NCBI GenBank assembly: GCA_028280065.1
Contig: JANQMN010000073.1
Location: forward strand, 40,759-104,758
DNA: 64,000 nucleotides
DNA from: Hahella sp.
GTDB taxonomy: Bacteria; Pseudomonadota; Gammaproteobacteria; Pseudomonadales; Oleiphilaceae
Reading direction: 5' to 3'
The notes under the pieces: generated by a model
What the model was told of the DNA's origin: nothing
What the model saw: only the letters and a program-made list of their open reading frames with translations
The model's database searches: none
Position numbers and translations under genes: made by a program
Shown: positions 34,811-44,700 of the stretch, one piece after another
Position numbering within the stretch: position 1 is the stretch's first letter
Layout of the letters: every line of letters begins with the position of its first letter

Positions 34811-35572
34811 ATGGATGAATATAAAGTCCACCCCATACCTCTGTCGATTGATCACCAATGCATTAACTACGGCAACCAGGTCATTCATTATCAAGTCTGC
34901 TACCTCTCTGACCGCAAACACAATGTCGCCATTCATGTGCATCCCAATGGATCGGTGCAAGTTGATGTTCCGGAACATACAGCGGCAGTGGACATTAAAA
35001 AAGCAGTTTTAAAACGGGCGCGATGGGTGATAAAGCACCTTAGTCAAATAGATGAACAAAAAAGACATACCTTGCCACGTGAATACGTCAGCGGCGAAAC
35101 ACATTTCTACCTCGGACGACGCTATCAACTCAAAGTGATAGATCACGAAGCAGAATTGGTGAAGATGCTCGGTGGTAAACTAGTGATTCACTCTCAGGAT
35201 AAATCAGCCGCGCATGCCAAAGCCCTGCTTTGGTTATGGTACCGAAACCGTAGCGAAAAAGTGTTTGGCAAAAGACTTAATGCGATGGCTGCTGAATTGC
35301 CATGGACAAGGAAAAAAGCTCCCAGATGGAAATTGCTGAAAATGAAAAAGCAATGGGGCAGTTGCTCACCAAAAGGGTTGCTGTCAATTAATCCGCACCT
35401 GATAAAAGCACCGAGGGACTGTATTGACTATGTATTGCTGCACGAGCTTTGCCATTTACAAGAGCATAATCATAGCAAGCAGTTTTATAAACTATTGGAT
35501 CGACACATGCCAGATTGGACTTCTCGCAAAGCTAAATTAGATGGAATGGCGGAATTGTTAATTAATGAATGA
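34811..35572 (+). CDS. YgjP-like (DUF45/M48-type) metalloprotease of the RM operon
   Basis: 253 residues. The C-terminal half carries the zinc motif HELCH (in VLLHELCHLQEHNHS) and a downstream third ligand region (LDRHMPDW), the YgjP/SprT-like fold; WGSCSPKGLLSINPHLIKAP is the family's conserved approach to the site. It starts one base after the hsdR stop, so it belongs to the operon. Genes of this kind are repeatedly found after hsdR, and a role in controlling the restriction enzyme or in DNA-protein repair has been suggested but not shown. Confidence 0.85.
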   Translation: MDEYKVHPIPLSIDHQCINYGNQVIHYQVCYLSDRKHNVAIHVHPNGSVQVDVPEHTAAVDIKKAVLKRARWVIKHLSQIDEQKRHTLPREYVSGETHFYLGRRYQLKVIDHEAELVKMLGGKLVIHSQDKSAAHAKALLWLWYRNRSEKVFGKRLNAMAAELPWTRKKAPRWKLLKMKKQWGSCSPKGLLSINPHLIKAPRDCIDYVLLHELCHLQEHNHSKQFYKLLDRHMPDWTSRKAKLDGMAELLINE

Positions 35573-35627
35573 ATGGATGAAATGCACTACTTTGGAAGCA
35601 TAAATATGCAAATTTTCCTATCCTAAA

Positions 35628-36190
35628 TGACCCATATTCGCCGGCAGGTGTCGATCACTTCAGACAATCCCTCACAATTTATTCTCTACCAAAGCGAAGA
35701 CGGCCAAATCAAACTGGATGTACGTTTTTTAGACGAAACTGTATGGCTAACTCAAGCGTTAATGGCAGAGCTATTTACTACCTACCAGTAAACTTTCTAT
35801 CGGCCAACATCTTAAAATATTTTTTCAGAGCAAGAGCTTAGCGAAAATTCAGTTGTAATGGATTTCTTTATAACTGCCGCTGATGGCAAACAATACCGTA
35901 CTAAGCACTACAACCTGGATGCTATTATCTCTGTAGGTTATCTATCGCTTGCAAAGCCATACGGCCGTGCACTTTCGCCAATGGGCCCACCCAACAGTTG
36001 CGCGAATAAATCGTTAAGGGCTTTGTACAGGATGACGAGTGCTTGAAAAAACCGGACCAATAGTTCGATTACTTCGAAGAACTAACAGGTCGCATTCAAG
36101 ACATTCGTACTAGCGAAAAGCTTTTTTTAGAAGATCACCGATATTTATGCCATCAGCGTCGACTACGACCCAATATTGGACACCAACACC
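35628..36190 (+). pseudogene. Decayed RhuM-family gene
   Basis: Recognisable pieces in shifting frames: FILYQSEDGQIKLDVRFLDE and TVWLTQALMAELF, then ITAADGKQYRTKHYNLDAII, then GFVQDDECLKKPDQ, stop, FDYFEELTGRIQDIRTSEK. These follow the order of RhuM proteins (virulence-associated, common in genomic islands). At least three frameshifts or stops and a missing middle make it inactive. Confidence 0.78.
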
Positions 36191-36267
36191 TCAAGCAGAA
36201 CGAATCTCCCTCAATGCATTTTCTACCTTCTTTCTAAACTGCTTTTCCTGAGTAAACAGCGCTTGAG

Positions 36268-36400
36268 TCTTCGTCAGTATGAGTTTTTGGGGTCTGCCTT
36301 GCCGTGGTATGGGTTACAGGAAGGTCTGGTGTGAGCAACGTCTTATTCGAAACGGGTAAAATTTAATCCCTCCGTCCCGTATAGCCGGTGAACTGGTCAG
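36268..36400. repeat. Degenerate repeat, copy 1 of 2
   Basis: It contains a 28-base segment (36340-36367) identical to 39668-39695, with weaker similarity on both sides: CTTCGTCA at the left, GTCCCGT and GGT at the right. A short frame ending LRQYEFLGSALPW precedes it. It may be the end of a decayed transposable element. Copy 2 is in the same orientation, 3.3 kb away. Confidence 0.65.
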
Positions 36401-36500
36401 TCCTTTGAAAGTAAGGACAGTTCGTTTTTCGTTGAGCAAGAGATAGTAATCAATCCTCCGGTAATGAGGATTATGTATAACGTTAACTTTGCAAAAGTTG

Positions 36501-36879
36501 TCAGTTTTGACTGGTCCTTGCATGGGTATCCGTCAGCAAAACAATCTTCCTGCACAGTGGACAAGCAACAGTACCGTCTTCGTTTTCTACAAATTTTAGA
36601 TCAGAGATTTCAGCTGATTCGTTGTAGACAGTAACAAACAGGTAGCCCCTAACATCGACGTCTTCAGTCAACCCACATTTTTTAAATTCTGCAAGGTCAC
36701 GATGATGGGTGAAACCACCGGCTGGAATACGTCATCCCTCCGGGGTTTGTGTGCGGCGATTCTGCCTATCCTTTCAGTTTCAAGTACTTCAAGATTCTGG
36801 ATTCGTAAAAGCATCCAATAGTGTAATCAGCACTTAAAACCTGACCATATCTGCCGCAGTTTTTAGAAGCCAAGAACAT
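36501..36879 (-). pseudogene. Degenerate gene with a CxxC motif
   Basis: Three coding-like pieces in different frames: MFLASKNCGRYGQVLSADY..., NLEVLETERIGRIAAHKP, and IPAGGFTHHRDLAEFKKCG ... EDGTVACPLCRKIVLLTD. The span is not a multiple of three; two frameshifts are needed to join them. The full product would be about 125 residues, with CPLC near its end. Not recognised. Confidence 0.45.
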
Positions 36880-36990
36880 TCCTTAGGAGAAAGGAAAAGG
36901 TTGAATGAGTAGATTAAAATATCTCTGACTCATCTCTGACTCCTTTTACTATTCCTGACCCCCTTTACTCTCCCGGTTTACATGTTTGCT

Positions 36991-37383
36991 TTATTCATAT
37001 TCCATGATTGAGGTCCCCAAGAACAGATCACTTCCATAGGCAAAAAGCGCACAAATCAACATTAACAAAGCAGCAATAAAAACAGCATAGCTCGCGACTA
37101 TTTCAGAGTTGTTCGCAAAACTTCTGACATCGAAACCTCTAAAAAAGGGGTATAGGCGTTTATTTTTACTGTAGTTTTTCATCATGCAGCAAGCACATAC
37201 GCAAGACACCCAAAAAAGCCATGGACGAAGTGGTACATAGAATTCTCCAGAATTTTCGAAAAATACCTTTAACCTTTTAGCTAGGGTCATTCCAACAAAT
37301 AACAGTCCTGACCAAGATATTATCAGGCTTCCAAATAGGGTTAGCGCTAGGATAATGGCTAAGTTTTCAGTCAACTCTGACAT
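36991..37383 (-). CDS. Small membrane protein, candidate immunity protein
   Basis: 130 residues with helices at about 8-35, 58-68 (weak, containing CVCACC) and 95-118. It starts in a TAATG overlap with the gene upstream, so the two are translated together. The upstream gene encodes a protein with a very hydrophobic C-terminal domain. A membrane protein tightly coupled to such a gene is the usual form of a pore-former's immunity partner. No family was recognised. Confidence 0.55.
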   Translation of the reverse strand: MSELTENLAIILALTLFGSLIISWSGLLFVGMTLAKRLKVFFENSGEFYVPLRPWLFWVSCVCACCMMKNYSKNKRLYPFFRGFDVRSFANNSEIVASYAVFIAALLMLICALFAYGSDLFLGTSIMEYE

Positions 37384-38150
37384 TAATATCCGCCTACCCA
37401 GTCGTAAATACGCTTAGATGAAACGACTGTAAACTTATCAATGAACACCGCTGCTCCACCCGCCAGAATGAACGCAGCCACCCATCCCAGAGGTCCAAAT
37501 AATAAAGAAAAACCCAATAAACTGAGTGTAATACCTACTGTAAAACCCATGCTTTCAGCAAATAACTCTCTTTTCCAGTTTCCACCAGAATTGTAGGTAT
37601 CCATTACCGAATCATAGCGAAAATAACCATCAGCAGCGATAGCTGCTGGCCCCAACACCTTCGCGTAACGACCGAATCTAACAAGTGATTTGGAATATGG
37701 AGCCTGGATGATTGGTCAGGTGTTAAATACGTTCCGAGCACTTCTCGTACCTTGATTGATGGTGCGAGTCGCACTGCTAGAGGTATAAGTTTTTAAAACC
37801 CGTTCGAATTCTTTGTTAAACCGCCCCTGCAATTGCATGTATGCTATGTTGATAGATTCCTGTGCTCTTCGAAGTGTAGCTGGTGAGGCTCGATAGTTTC
37901 TGAGCCGTTCGAAAGCAGCAACTGCTTGATCATATTGGTCAAGTGCTTTTAAGAACTGACTGCCTTTGGTTGCTGCAGCTCCTAAACCACCGCCTCCGAA
38001 AGTGTTCAACTCGTCCAAACAGTCATAAATTTGTTCTGCGATGACGGCTAGAGTAATGGTTGCATCGGGTCCAATTTTTTTTGAGAGTGATCCTACTGCG
38101 CCATTTTCAGAATTAGTAATAGTGCAAATATTGAAGCTCGTATTGCTCAT
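37383..38150 (-). pseudogene. Candidate pore-forming effector interrupted by one in-frame TGA
   Basis: Two open segments share one frame: 38150-37716 (144 codons) and, after a single TGA (37716-37718) and 19 further sense codons, the frame that continues to 37383. Joined, they give about 255 residues: a soluble helical N-terminal part (AEQIYDCLDELNTFGGGG, KALDQYDQAVAAFERLRNY), the linker SKSLVRFGRYAKVLGPAAIA, and a glycine-rich hydrophobic hairpin (FTVGITLSLLGFSLLFGPLGW, AAFILAGGAAVFI). The absence of other damage suggests a recent nonsense change, read-through, or a sequencing error. The effector role is inferred. Confidence 0.55.
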
Positions 38151-38439
38151 AGATATTCCCTTTCAATGTATCCTTCAGTTGGTGCAGCAAGACTATCAAC
38201 GGTAAAGCTTTAATTAAATGGCAATAATCCCAAATCGCTGTGCGACATTACTTACATGAAAGGGCATACAAACCAATAGTTTCAGGCAGTTTAAACCGTT
38301 TATCGGACAAACCTAAAATCAATGACTCAGACCCTTTCGATTTCTTTCGGTTTGTTGATTAAAGGTGCGAGAACCCCTCACTTAACGTTATAATCCCGCG
38401 CCCTTGACTAGTCAGGCATTTCTTTGACTTGGAAGACAT

Positions 38440-39543
38440 ATGCGCGTCGATCAGATATATCCCGAACGTTATCAGGATCAGCTAGAGGAAAAAGTCGTTA
38501 GACTTAAGGACCTTTTTGCACCCTATTCAGTGCCAGAGCTGGAGGTATTTGATTCGCCGACCGGGCACTATCGGATGCGGGCTGAGTTCAAGATCTGGCA
38601 TCAGGGTGACTCCATAAGCTATGCCATGTACCAACCTGGGGAACATAGGAAGCCTGTTTTAATCGATTCATTCCCGGTCGCGTCAAAACAGATTAATGAC
38701 ATGATGCCCGTTCTGCTTGGGCAGCTATCTCGTACCGATTTGCTTAAAAAGCGTTTGTTTCAAGTCGAGTTTCTGAACAGTCTATCCGGCGAGCTTGTCA
38801 TCACGCTCATTTATCATAAACCGCTTTCTGAAGACTGGGTTGGAGAAGCAACAGGCTTGAAAGAGCATTTATCTGGTGAGCTTAAGGTGTCTATCATTGG
38901 TCGAAGTCGCAAGCAGAAATGTGTTATTGGCGATGACTTTGTTGAGGAAGTATTGACCGTTGACAGTCAGACCTATCATTACCAGCAGGTCGAGGCGAGC
39001 TTTACTCAGCCCAATGCCAAGGTATGCGAAAAGATGCTTTTTTGGGCGCGGGACTGTTTAAAAGAATCCAAACAAGATCTGCTGGAACTCTACTGCGGTA
39101 ACGGTAATTTTACCATCCCACTCGCCCAACACTTTCGCTCCGTCGTCGCAACCGAGATTTCAAAAACGTCGGTTAAATCCGCTTTGTACAACCTCGAAAA
39201 GAATGGAATTGGCAATGTCGAGATTCTGCGGATGTCCAGTGAAGAATTTGCCGAGGCGATGGATGGAACTCGGAAATTTCGGCGCTTGGCAGGCGTTGAT
39301 TTGACAAGTTACGACTTTTCAACGGTGCTGGTTGATCCGCCCAGAGCGGGCCTTGATGATCACACTGTTCAAATCGTCTCCCGTTTTGATCGGATCCTTT
39401 ACATTTCCTGCAATCCTAACACGCTATGTGCCAATCTGGATACGCTGAGCCAAACGCATGAGGTCACACGATTCGCGCTGTTTGACCAATTTCCTTACAC
39501 CGATCATGTTGAATGCGGTGTGATGTTGTCGCGGCGAGCTTAG
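38440..39543 (+). CDS. trmA: tRNA (uracil-5-)-methyltransferase
   Basis: 367 residues, matching E. coli TrmA (366). SAM-binding LLELYCGNGNFTIPLA, VDPPRAGLDD, and the catalytic cysteine in YISCNPNTL (near 323). It makes ribothymidine at position 54 of tRNA. A TATAAT box is at 38389-38394; no good -35 was seen. A core gene that marks the return to conserved chromosome, although the repeat copies lie on both sides of it. Confidence 0.95.
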   Translation: MRVDQIYPERYQDQLEEKVVRLKDLFAPYSVPELEVFDSPTGHYRMRAEFKIWHQGDSISYAMYQPGEHRKPVLIDSFPVASKQINDMMPVLLGQLSRTDLLKKRLFQVEFLNSLSGELVITLIYHKPLSEDWVGEATGLKEHLSGELKVSIIGRSRKQKCVIGDDFVEEVLTVDSQTYHYQQVEASFTQPNAKVCEKMLFWARDCLKESKQDLLELYCGNGNFTIPLAQHFRSVVATEISKTSVKSALYNLEKNGIGNVEILRMSSEEFAEAMDGTRKFRRLAGVDLTSYDFSTVLVDPPRAGLDDHTVQIVSRFDRILYISCNPNTLCANLDTLSQTHEVTRFALFDQFPYTDHVECGVMLSRRA

Positions 39544-39603
39544 TTCCCGACCGTACGCCCTGATTGCGTCGGGTGCTCCCCCAATAGTCAGCACGCCTGG
39601 TTC

Positions 39604-39715
39604 TTCGTCAATATGAAATTGTGGCGGCTGTCTTCCTTTATCTGGAAAGCTCAGCCATGTGAGTAATGTCTTATTCGAAACGGGTAAAATTTAATCTCTC
39701 GTCCCGTTTAGCGGG
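39604..39715. repeat. Degenerate repeat, copy 2 of 2
   Basis: The segment 39668-39695 is identical to 36340-36367, with CTTCGTCA to its left and GTCCCGT to its right as in copy 1. It lies between trmA and the TauE/SafE gene. Confidence 0.65.
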
Positions 39716-39804
39716 TTGAAAAGGTCCTTAATGCTTCCTATCCTGGTTTAACTAGGTTCAAATCACTTGGCGTCAGTTTCTAACCACCTGTCCTGCCGGA
39801 ACCG

Positions 39805-40557
39805 ATGGCATCAGAGCTATTTTTTTATTTCATTATTGTTTGCGGGTTCGCTGCTTTCGTACACGGCAGTATTGGTTTTGGCTTTCCCATGTTGTCGACG
39901 CCACTGCTGGCATTGGCTACGGACGTACAGACGGCGATATTGCTCACCTTAGTGCCAAATATTTTTGTTAATGTCTCCAGCATTAAGTCAGAGGGGCATT
40001 TCTTCCAAGCCTTACAAACCCATTACAAGTTAGTACTACTGACGGCAGTTGGCAGCTTATTGGGCACTTTGATTCTGCTTAACTTTGAGTCCGAATTCTA
40101 TAGAGCCATCTTGGCAGCAGTGATCTTGCTCTATTTGGCATCCGATTCCTTTAACGTCAGACTCAAGTGGATCAGGGATTTTCCCAGGTTGTCGAAAATA
40201 TCTTTCGGACTCACATCGGGCATGCTTGGCGGACTGACCAATGTGATGGCAGCGACGCTGTTGATCTACTCTCTTGAAACCGATCAATCCAAGAAAGACA
40301 TCATACAGTCCACCAACATGTGTTTTTTGTTCGGCAAAATTGTTCAGATTTTGTTGTTTGCCGTTAACGCAAAGTTTACCCCTCAGAACACTTCTGCATC
40401 ACTATGGGTAGTCTTTGCCGTTTTGGTTTTCTTGCCGCTGGGATTTAAACTGAAAAGTTATATCAGTGAAAAAGGTTACAAAAAATTGATTAAAGCATTG
40501 CTGTTTTGCATTGCTATAGCGCTGCTAGGTCAATTGTTTCCTATGCTATGGGGATAG
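39805..40557 (+). CDS. TauE/SafE family membrane transporter
   Basis: 250 residues with about eight helices. The opening FFIIVCGFAAFVHGSIGFGFPMLSTPLLAL is the family's first repeat (GxxGxGGG-like), and SGMLGGLTNVMAATLLIY the second. Family members export sulfite, sulfoacetate or other organic anions; the substrate here is not evident and no sulfur genes are nearby. The ribosome site is weak (CCGGAACCG). A single gene. Confidence 0.85.
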   Translation: MASELFFYFIIVCGFAAFVHGSIGFGFPMLSTPLLALATDVQTAILLTLVPNIFVNVSSIKSEGHFFQALQTHYKLVLLTAVGSLLGTLILLNFESEFYRAILAAVILLYLASDSFNVRLKWIRDFPRLSKISFGLTSGMLGGLTNVMAATLLIYSLETDQSKKDIIQSTNMCFLFGKIVQILLFAVNAKFTPQNTSASLWVVFAVLVFLPLGFKLKSYISEKGYKKLIKALLFCIAIALLGQLFPMLWG

Positions 40558-40669
40558 ATCAACGAAAAACCTGATGGGTGGGCTTGGCGTGATCCCGATT
40601 ACTCTTTAACCCGTAAAAACTCGTTTGCTACTCTGAAACTCAAACCGCAATTCAACCGGCAGGAAGGGA

Positions 40670-41728
40670 ATGAAAGCTTTCTTTTGGAGCCTATTACTTA
40701 GCGTACTTGTCTGCAATCCCGCTTGGGCGGAAAAAGCGGGTGCGCCAGTCTACCTGATCAAGGCGCAGCAAAAACCGATTTATCAACAGGTCTCTTTAAC
40801 CGGCACGGTCACCTCAGCCCGTGTTGCTAGAATTTCGGTCGAAGTGGACGGTGCAATACAGTCCCTGTCGGTAGAAACAGGCTCCTTGGTGGCAAAAGAC
40901 GAAGAGTTGCTGGCGTTGGACAGTGAACTGGCTGAGTTACAAACTCAAGCAGCCAGTTCACGCACTGAACGGCGATATACTGCTTGGCAAGATGCAAAGC
41001 GGCGACTCAAGGAGGCTTCTGCGTTAAATACCAATATAGCTGAAACGTCCGTCCGAAACTTGCAAGCGGAAATCAGCGAAGACGAAGCGTTGCTTAAAGA
41101 GGCTAGAGCCGAGCAAGCCTATCAGGAAGCGTTGCTCAAGCGTCATCGTGTGGTTGCGCCTTTTGATGGTGTGATTAGCGAGAAATTGGGTGAGTTGGGA
41201 GAATGGGTTAGTACCGGAGAGGCGGTGTTTGAACTGGTGGCGCTTAATGAGCTGCGATTGGATTTTAAAGTGGCGGAAGACTATCTGGCCAAGATCAATC
41301 AAGATGCCAGTATTGTCTATTCTCTCAATGCGTTCCCCGGAAAAGTGTTTGAAGCACCCATTGGCACGGCTGTGCCGGTGTCCGATCCGATCGATCGTAC
41401 TTTCCTGCTCCGCGTACCCGTTCCGAATCCTGAAGGTCTGCTGATTCCCGGTTTGTCGGTGAGCGCTACGTTGCGTTTTGCTACTGGCCGGGAAAGCGTA
41501 ACTGTGCCCCGGGATGCCACTGTTCGAACCACTGACGGGAGAATGATAGTCTGGACAGTGGAACAAGAGTCCGGCAGTTTGCGTGCGGTCGAGAACGTCG
41601 TTCGAACCGGCCTGATGATCAACGGAGATGTTGAAATACTGGAGGGAATAGCGGCTTCGGATCAGGTGGTCGTCCGGGGTAATGAGTCCTTGCGGCAGGA
41701 CCAGCAGGTGTATATCGCAGATGATTGA
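40670..41728 (+). CDS. RND efflux periplasmic adaptor (membrane fusion protein)
   Basis: 352 residues: a signal peptide ending at AWA, a lipoyl half (ISVEVDGAIQSLSVETGSLVAKDEELLALD), a coiled-coil hairpin (about 85-155), the second lipoyl half (VVAPFDGVISEKLGELGEWVSTGEAVFELV), and beta-barrel and membrane-proximal domains. It links an RND pump to an outer-membrane channel. GGAAGG precedes the ATG. It overlaps the pump gene by 8 bp. No outer-membrane channel gene is adjacent, so a shared TolC is expected. Confidence 0.92.
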   Translation: MKAFFWSLLLSVLVCNPAWAEKAGAPVYLIKAQQKPIYQQVSLTGTVTSARVARISVEVDGAIQSLSVETGSLVAKDEELLALDSELAELQTQAASSRTERRYTAWQDAKRRLKEASALNTNIAETSVRNLQAEISEDEALLKEARAEQAYQEALLKRHRVVAPFDGVISEKLGELGEWVSTGEAVFELVALNELRLDFKVAEDYLAKINQDASIVYSLNAFPGKVFEAPIGTAVPVSDPIDRTFLLRVPVPNPEGLLIPGLSVSATLRFATGRESVTVPRDATVRTTDGRMIVWTVEQESGSLRAVENVVRTGLMINGDVEILEGIAASDQVVVRGNESLRQDQQVYIADD

Positions 41729-44700
41729 GAAGATGGTGCAACGCGGCACACTGATGACCATCATTGTGTTGATCGTGTGTGTTCTGGGTATTTTGGCGGC
41801 GCTACGTATTCCTGTGCAGATGATCCCGGATCTGGATGTCAGGTCGATATCCATTATCACTGTTTGGCCCGGTGCGACTCCCCAGGATGTGGAAAAAGAG
41901 ATTTTGGTTGAACAGGAAGAGTACCTCCGCAACCTCCCAAATTTGTCGCGTATCGTTGCCAGTGCCGAAGGAAGTCGTGCCTTCATCCAACTGGAATTTC
42001 CCCTCGGCACTGATATGACCGATATGATGATTCGCGTGAACACGGCGATAAATCAGGTGCCTTCCTACCCCGAAAACGTCGATGAGCCCCGTATCTTCGC
42101 CAGTTCGTTTTCCAATAACGCCTTCATGTTTTTCAGTGTCACGCCCCTGGACGGCAATCCCCGCGAGTTGGATATGGATTTGATGCGCGGTTTTGTTGAA
42201 GACAACGTTCGGCCGCGCATGTCACGCGTGCTTGGGGTTTCCGAAGTCAGCGTGTTCGGCGGGGCGGAGCGGCAGGTTCAGATTTTGGTTGACCCTGATC
42301 GGTTGGCGCAGCGAGAACTGACTCTGGAGGACATTCGAAGCGCCATACGCACCCGCAACACCGATCGATCCGGTGGCCAGGTGGAAGCGGGTAAGCGTCA
42401 GTATCTGCTGCGTACGATTGGTCGTTTTGCCGATGTGGCGGAGTTAAATGACCTGATTCTGGCACGCCGAGGGGACAATGTAATTCGGCTTTCTGACGTG
42501 GCCTTTATCCAGATGGATCATGCGGAGAAACAATCCGTTTCCACCTTCAACGGGCAACGAAATATCTTCATGATGGTGCGACGCGAGTCGGGTTCCAATG
42601 TCATCGATATTAAGAAAGATATGATGGAAGAGATAGCGGCCATCAACAGGGAACTGTTAAGGCCTGAGGGTATGAAGCTTGAGTTGATTGCCGATGATGT
42701 CGGTTACGTTGAGGATTCCGTTTCCAACGTCTGGACCAACTTGGCGCTGGGTGCGTTATTTGCCACGCTGGTCATGTTTCTGTTCCTGCGCTCGTTGCGC
42801 TCGACACTGGCGGGTGTGCTGGGAATTCCGGTCTGTATTATCGTCGCCTTTTTGGGGCTGCTGCTGTTTGGCAGAACGATAAACGTTATTTCATTGGCTG
42901 GGATCGCGTTTGCCATTGGCATGACACTCGATAACAGCATCGTGGTGCTGGAAAGCATTGCCTTGGAACGACGCAAAGGCCGAAAAGGCTTTGACGCGGC
43001 GGTGGAAGGGGTTAAACAGGTGTGGCCTGCTGTTTTTGCTTCAACCATGACAACGGTATTGGTGTTTCTTCCGGTGGTCTTTGTCGAGCAGGAGGCGGGA
43101 CAGCTTTATTCCGATATCGCGATTGCCATTTCAGCGGCGATTTTGGCCTCGATGCTGGTGGCCATTACCGTCCTGCCGACGGCTGCGGCCCGGTTGCAAT
43201 TCCGTTCCCACCAGACCAAGGGCCAAGTTCACGGATCAATTGGTACCGGCATTGTGAATGCCGTGGGGTGGATTCTGCAACGGAGCTATCGCCGGGTTGC
43301 CTGCATTTTGATCACCGTCGGCGTGAGCCTGATTGTTATCGTTGAGTTAACACCTCCTGCAGAGTACTTACCGGAAGGCGAAGAGCCTAAGGTGTTTGCC
43401 CGGATGAGCGCCCCGCCCGGTTACAATCTGGCGACCATGGAGAAGATTGCCGCTGATGTTCAAAATTACTTTTTACCCCATCTCGATGCCGATCCTGCAC
43501 TGTTCCATCGAGGGGAAGTACCCGTTCCGGCAATGCGGTATATGAATATGCGCGTCACCGCGAGCGGTCTTCGCATTATTGCCGAGCCGAAAGATCCGGC
43601 GGATATTGCTGCACTGATGTCGGCCATTACCGATCACTATCGTACCTATCCAGGGATGCGCGCGTTTGCCGCGCGCGGGTCGATCATTACCAGCAATGAT
43701 GGGGGAACACGCAGTATCAATTTGGATATTTCCGGGCCGAGTCTGAGCGAAATTTATGATGTCGCTCAAACCGCCTATCGGCGGGCGGAAACCGTTTTTG
43801 ATGGCGCTCGAATACAAACCAATCCCAGATCTCTGTTCCTGACCCAACCCATGGTCGAAGTGAGGCCGCAATGGGATCGGCTGGCAGAACTGGAGATGGA
43901 CGCTGACAGCATGGGATTTATTGTCGCCTCGCTCACGGACGGAAGCTATGTCGATGAGTTTTTCCTCAACGACGAGAAGATGGATATCTACCTCTACAGT
44001 AATTTGGGCCAGCAAGCGACGCTGGATACGTTGCCGGAATTACCGATCCACACCCCGTCCGGAGTCACCGTTCCCCTCGGCACATTGGCACGGATCAGTG
44101 AAACGGTGGATACCAACAGTATCCGACGGGTTAACGGTCGGCGAACGGTGTCCCTGAATATTATCCCGCCTGAGGATGTGCCGCTGGAAACCGGGGTGGA
44201 GCGAGTGAGAAGTGAAGTTGTGGAGTATCTCCGGGAACAGGGGGCGATTCCGGCCCGAGTCAATATCAGTATCTCGGGGGCCGCGGATCAATTGGACGCA
44301 ACACGCGCCTCGCTGGCGAGCAATTATCTGGTCGCTCTAGTAATAATTTACCTGCTGTTGGTCGCCATCTTTAATCATTGGGGGTATCCAATACTGATCA
44401 TGACCTCTATTCCCCTGGGGATTGCAGGAGGAGTTGTTGGTTTATGGTTGCTCAATGCCATTGGCGGTAACCTGCATTTAGTGGGGGCGGCAACGGTCAG
44501 TCAGCCCTTTGATATGATCACCATGCTGGGTTTCCTGATCCTAATGGGGACGGTGGTTAATAATCCTATATTGATAGTGCATCGGGCCGTGTCGAATTTT
44601 AAGGAACGGGGCATGAACGCAATTGAGGCAGTGAATGAGTCCGTTGCTACCCGTCTCCGGCCGATTGCCATGTCGACCATTACCACGATTTGTGGATTGG

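Noticed and set aside
36268..39715. The direct repeat pair as attL/attR of an integrated element
   Set aside because: The segment holds trmA, a core gene, and no integrase, so a simple integrated element is unlikely.
41024..42043. 339-codon leftward frame across the RND adaptor/pump junction
   Set aside because: It lies antisense to two clear genes and has no protein-like features.
43473..44015. 180-codon leftward frame within the RND pump gene
   Set aside because: Antisense shadow of the pump's periplasmic loop.
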